This document shows positions 32,506-35,231 of a stretch of 35,231 nucleotides of DNA, piece after piece (within the stretch, counting starts at the first letter, position 1; every line of letters begins with the position of its first letter). The DNA is from a virus. Below the pieces are notes generated by a model. That model saw nothing but the letters and a program-made list of their open reading frames with translations, was not told the DNA's origin and searched no databases. The stretch is taken from positions 1 through 35,231 of IMG/VR virus record IMGVR_UViG_3300045974_000900, one strand, 5' to 3'. A program made the position numbers and the translations under genes.

Positions 32506-32515
32506 AGGCAGGGCG
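32490..32515 (+). terminator. GC-rich hairpin at the end of the SSB-like gene
   Basis: CGCCCTGC (32490-32497) pairs perfectly with GCAGGGCG (32508-32515) around a ten-base loop that contains the present stop codon. A competing hairpin, GGCAGG (32507-32512) with CCTGCC (32516-32521), overlaps it. There is no T-run after it, so this may be an mRNA processing or attenuating structure rather than a classic terminator. Confidence 0.4.
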
Positions 32516-32535
32516 CCTGCCATCCAGGAGCTTCT

Positions 32536-34008
32536 ATGTGGGAAACAGATCTCCCGCCCGCCGAGTGCTTTCTACCAGACTCGCGCGGGCTTCAGGCGCT
32601 GGTAAACGAAATCTACTGCACGGAGGAGGTGGCGCTCGACACGGAGACCACCGGACTGAGTCTGTGGAAAGCAGTACCGCTGTTCTGGTCGCTGTCGTGG
32701 CGAAGCCCCAGCGGAGCCATCCGACGAGTCTTCATGCCCGCCTCAACGATGGTCCATTTCAGCGATTGTTTTGCTGACCCGGACAAGAGGTGGATCTTCG
32801 CCAACGCCAAGTTCGACACGCACATGCTTGCGAACATCGGCATCAACATCGCCGGGCATCTCATCGACACGCAGGTGATGCACGCGCTTCTGTACGAGGA
32901 AGAACGTCACGGCCTCAAGCAGATGCACCAAGCCCTGTTCGGCTGGGTATGGAAGGACTTCGAGAAGTCTTTCGGCAAGATCAACAAGAAGGTCGACGGC
33001 GCGGTTGGTGACCTACTTCTGCAGCACTGGGAGACCAACCGCGACAACCTCATCGAGTACGCGGCCAACGATGCCTACGGCACCTTCCGCATCTACGAGA
33101 AACTGCGCGACGAGCTCATAGCCGCCGGCACATGGTCTGCCTTCCCTGAGGTGTACCCCACGCTCTGGGAGCTGTTCGACAAGACCGAAGTCCCCTTCAC
33201 CAAGGTGCTCTGGCACTGCGAGCGAAACGGGCAGCTCATCGACGTCGAGTTCCTCAAGACACTCGAGGTGCCCATCGAGCAGAAAATCAAAGAGCTCGAG
33301 AAGCAGATGGTTGCGCTGCGCGGGCAGATGTTCAACCCGCAATCAGGACCGCAGCGCAAGCAGTGGCTCGTCGACGAGCGCGGACTTCAGCCATTCAAGA
33401 AGACCAAGGGAGGCAAGTCAGGAGTACGACAAGACAGCATCGACAAGTCCTTCTACGAGAAGTACGAGGACGACGAAGCGGTGCAGCTGCTGAGCGAGCA
33501 CGCCAAGCTCAGCAAGATGCTCGGCACGTACGTCACAAAGCTGCCGGCTAACTTGGACCCGTTCGGTAGGGCACATCCTCGGTTCAATCAGACGGGTGCC
33601 AGAACTGGACGGTTGTCTTCCAGCGGGGATTACAACGCCCAGAACGTGCCCTCTCCAGAGAAGGATAAGTTCAAAGTACGGCACTCCTTCATCGCAGGCC
33701 CAGGCAAGAAGCTTATCGTAGGTGACTACGAGCAGCTCGAGATGCGGCTACTGGCCATCTCCGCCAATGAGCCCGATATGATTGATGTCTTCAATCGCGG
33801 TTGGGACATCCACATGGGCAACGCTGCTCTTGTGTTCGCGCCCAGCTACAAACGCAAACACAATATCGACCTGACCTACGAGAAGATTGAGTACGCGAAG
33901 AAGGTCGACAAGAAAATCAAGAACAAGGAGCTACCTCCAGATGCAATGACGGAGGAGCTGCGCCTCTGTCTCTCCGCTCGTCAGGCTGCGAAGACGATCG
34001 GGTTCGGT
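32536..34008 (+). CDS. polA: DNA polymerase family A, exon 1 (3'-5' exonuclease and palm start)
   Basis: First exon of the replicative DNA polymerase, 491 residues. ATG 32536 is served by AGGAG six bases before it. The proofreading domain has Exo I VALDTETTGL (Asp35, Glu37), Exo II NAKFDTHML (Asp94) and Exo III YAANDAYGTF (Asp179). The polymerase part starts near residue 220. TGARTGRLSS lies before motif A, GDYEQLEMRLLA (Asp397). The exon ends inside motif B at RQAAKTIGFG (482-491). There is no 5'-nuclease domain. Reading through gives an intron-encoded TGA at 34009-34011, so an unspliced transcript would yield an inactive truncated protein. With exon 2 the full enzyme has 674 residues, a normal size for a phage family A polymerase. 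Confidence 0.95.
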
Positions 34009-34246
34009 TGACCAAGTGTTTAGGCCGAACAGAAACCCACTCAAAACGGTGAACCCTAAAGGCACGACGCCCAAGGCAATACCGTGCTGCGCTCTCATGC
34101 GTAGTGTATCGACTCGAGGAGCTGTCTCCTCCCAACGAGAGGCCCAAGCGGAGGCTAGTCATGTCCATGCTCTCGTTGACACGGTGGGCGTACGTCGATG
34201 CGTACGAAGGTATAGTCAGTGCCCGCTGAAAGGCGGGAAGCACACG
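34009..34246 (+). ncRNA. Group I self-splicing intron (group IA-like, no ORF) in the polymerase gene
   Basis: A 238-nt intron. P1: exon GTTCGGT (34002-34008) pairs with GCCGAAC (34024-34030), with the U-G pair at the splice site. P10: exon 2 TTGAAC (34247-34252) pairs with GTTTAG (34018-34023). P3: CCCACT (34036-34041) with GGTGGG (34183-34188). P4: ACGGT (34046-34050) with ACCGT (34081-34085). P6: 34087-34092 with 34099-34104. P7: GACT (34111-34114) with AGTC (34214-34217). P7.1: GAGGAG/CTCCTC. P7.2: CAACGAGAG/CTCTCGTTG. P8: CGTACG (34189-34194) with CGTACG (34201-34206). P9: 34219-34226 with 34233-34243. The last base is G. P7.1/P7.2 and the td-like core AAACGGTGAACC with CAATACCGTGCT point to subgroup IA. 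Confidence 0.93.
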
Positions 34247-34798
34247 TTGAACTACGGGATGAAGGCCAAGAAGATGGCCAACGGCATTGGTTGTACCGAA
34301 GGCGAAGCACAAGAGCTTCTCGACGAGTACATGAAGCGGTACCCGGCCGTGAAACACTTCTTCGATCAAGCCATTGAGGTGACGCGCAAGACGGGCTTCT
34401 CCTTCACGTACATGGGCCGCCGCCGCTTCCTCCCAGAGATTCACTCCCGCAATAGCTTCTTCCGTTTTCAGGCCGAAAGGCAGGCGGCCAACACCCAAAT
34501 TCAGGGGGGCGCAGCAGAAATCGCGAAGATGGCGATGATCAAATGCTTCAATGAAAAAGTGTACGAGCGCTTCGGTGCGCGCATGCTGATGCAGGTACAC
34601 GACGAGATTATGCACGACTGTCCAGACGAGACAGCGGCTGAAGCAATGGGCGTCATCAAGCACTGCATGGAGCACCCGCTGCCGCACGACTTCTCGGTAG
34701 CGCTGGATGTCTCCATCGGGATGGGCGATGCATGGGACGAAGCCAAGTTACAACGAAGATGGAGCTGGACCGGCGCGTGGCTTCGTCGCTGGGTGTAG
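34247..34798 (+). CDS. polA: DNA polymerase family A, exon 2 (fingers and motif C)
   Basis: Second exon, 183 residues, beginning with TTG (Leu492) directly after the intron's terminal G. It continues motif B as LNYGMKAKKMANG, so the spliced O-helix reads RQAAKTIGFG-LNYGM. Motif C is MLMQVHDEIMHD, with His609 and catalytic Asp610 in the joined protein. Fingers segments are FSFTYMGRRRFLPEI and QAANTQIQGGAAEIAKMAM. The family normally ends near VSIGMGDAWDEAK; here a short extra tail (LQRRWSWTGAWLRRWV) overlaps the next gene. An ORF finder starts this piece within the intron at 34016, but those upstream codons are intron sequence and not protein. The exon is in frame with exon 1 once 34009-34246 is removed. 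Confidence 0.94.
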   Translation: MNYGMKAKKMANGIGCTEGEAQELLDEYMKRYPAVKHFFDQAIEVTRKTGFSFTYMGRRRFLPEIHSRNSFFRFQAERQAANTQIQGGAAEIAKMAMIKCFNEKVYERFGARMLMQVHDEIMHDCPDETAAEAMGVIKHCMEHPLPHDFSVALDVSIGMGDAWDEAKLQRRWSWTGAWLRRWV

Positions 34799-35028
34799 GG
34801 GTGATGCAAGTAGCCCGCATCACCCGCGAGTTCCTCTTCCAGCTGGGGCAAGCTCCGGCTGATGGAGAGGATGTACAGCTGCACGGGTTCGGGTTGTTCG
34901 CCGTGACGAAGTACAGCGTGCGCACCGCGAGGGGCATGCCCAAGCGCTGGCGCTACGCGCTACGCTTCAGACCCGCAAGGACGCTGCGTGAGAGAGTTCG
35001 CGCAGCAATGAGAGGAGAAGACCGATGA
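34732..35028 (+). CDS. HU/IHF-like DNA-binding protein
   Basis: A 98-residue protein resembling the HU/IHF family of DNA-bending dimers. Seen features are an N-terminal helix pair (MELDRRVASSLGV, then MQVARITREFLFQLGQAPAD), the beta-saddle start VQLHGFGLFAVTKY (family: VQLPGFGTF), a shortened arm region around RTARGMPKRWRYALRF, and a C-terminal FRPARTLRERVRAAM helix matching F-x-P-x-x-x-L-x-x-x-V. The start could be ATG 34732 or ATG 34759; the second begins at the usual HU N-terminus. Both lie inside the 3' end of the polymerase gene. It may organise phage DNA or assist replication. The arm is shorter than in HU, so DNA bending may differ. Confidence 0.75.
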   Translation: MGRSQVTTKMELDRRVASSLGVGVMQVARITREFLFQLGQAPADGEDVQLHGFGLFAVTKYSVRTARGMPKRWRYALRFRPARTLRERVRAAMRGEDR

Positions 35029-35192
35029 GCATGGACAAATACGCGGTGGACGAGGGCTCTGATGAGGAGCTCGAGAAGCGAGCGGCTGGTGGGTGCCCGA
35101 AGTGCGGGGCATCACCTGACTCTCTGACTCGTGACGGGGCAGTGGTTCGATGCCCGCGTTGTGGGGCAGAGCCGTTCCAGTCAAAGAAGTAA
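35025..35192 (+). CDS. Small zinc-ribbon protein (55 aa)
   Basis: A 55-residue protein whose ATG 35025 overlaps the HU-like stop as ATGA, with AGGAGAAG about six bases before it. The N-terminal 20 residues are acidic (DEGSDEELEKRA). Two Cys pairs, GGCPKCGAS (Cys24, Cys27) and VRCPRCGAE (Cys43, Cys46), form a CxxC-x15-CxxC zinc ribbon. Such tiny ribbons occur in phage replication regions as adaptor or transcription-factor-like proteins; no specific role can be read. It is too short to be picked up by many ORF finders, but the two Cys pairs and the overlap make it convincing. Confidence 0.75.
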   Translation: MSMDKYAVDEGSDEELEKRAAGGCPKCGASPDSLTRDGAVVRCPRCGAEPFQSKK

Positions 35193-35209
35193 GCGGTGTT
35201 GTTGAAGGC

Positions 35210-35231
35210 GGGCTGTGTAGTAGGGCAGCCC
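35210..35231 (+). other. Hairpin at the right window edge
   Basis: GGGCTG (35210-35215) pairs with CAGCCC (35226-35231) around a ten-base loop, 18 bases after the zinc-ribbon stop. It may be a terminator stem, but what follows lies outside the window. Confidence 0.35.

Noticed and set aside
34009-34011. Frameshift or nonsense mutation in the DNA polymerase
   Set aside because: The TGA is the start of the intron, and removing 34009-34246 restores a perfect family A motif B, so this is not a pseudogene.
34016-34246. Apparent N-terminal 77 codons of a separate second polymerase ORF
   Set aside because: These codons are group I intron sequence. P1, P10 and the restored motif B show the protein continues from exon 1 to position 34247.
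1-35231. CRISPR array, insertion sequence or long direct repeats
   Set aside because: No regularly spaced repeats, transposase motifs or terminal inverted repeats were seen on reading the window.

Overview
The window is a stretch of a GC-rich genome of a tailed double-stranded DNA phage (Caudoviricetes). The evidence is a portal protein, a gp5/VgrG-like spike protein, several virion-type proteins of unknown function, and a phage-type replication set: dNMP kinase, SF2 helicase, uracil-DNA glycosylase, DnaB-type helicase, DnaG-type primase, a zinc-rich putative SSB and a family A DNA polymerase. No integrase, repressor, tRNA, rRNA or CRISPR array was seen. The host cannot be named from the sequence.

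There are four blocks. (1) Positions 1-13835, minus strand: an operon headed by one very long gene that encodes RNA polymerase beta and beta' as one polypeptide, followed by a spike-like protein, a hydrophobic protein, a 748-residue virion-type protein and a partial gene leaving the window. (2) Positions 13953-15407, plus strand: a short island with a 35-residue membrane peptide and two unknown proteins, one rich in CxxC pairs, closed by a convergent terminator. (3) Positions 15440-22216, minus strand: portal and four unknown virion-type proteins. (4) Positions 22315-35192, plus strand: the replication block, ending with an HU-like protein and a small zinc ribbon. Genes in all blocks are tightly packed, often with ATGA, GTGA or TGATG overlaps. 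No stretch above 300 bases lacks a gene, apart from what the intron and inteins occupy.

The most striking feature is the density of self-splicing elements. Four inteins, all with paired LAGLIDADG-type motifs, interrupt three proteins: two in the RNA polymerase (after the beta TPEG motif and directly after the catalytic NADFDGD motif of beta'), one in the portal and one inside the P-loop of the replicative helicase. In addition, a 238-nt ORF-less group I intron with recognisable P1, P3, P4, P6-P9 and P10 pairings splits the DNA polymerase gene inside motif B. Transcription, replication and DNA packaging therefore all depend on splicing.

The RNA polymerase is the second highlight. It is a fused, bacterial-type two-barrel enzyme that would be about 2132 residues after splicing. 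It lacks the beta' N-terminal zinc ribbon but keeps the second zinc site, and its rifampicin-pocket residues are changed. Its gene heads a structural operon, which suggests late expression or packaging in the virion; this is inference. Other points worth a second look are a recurrent K-T-A tripeptide in three neighbouring virion-type proteins, an identical 10-mer before both plus-strand blocks, and an SSB-like acidic tip that reads on past an apparently lost stop codon.
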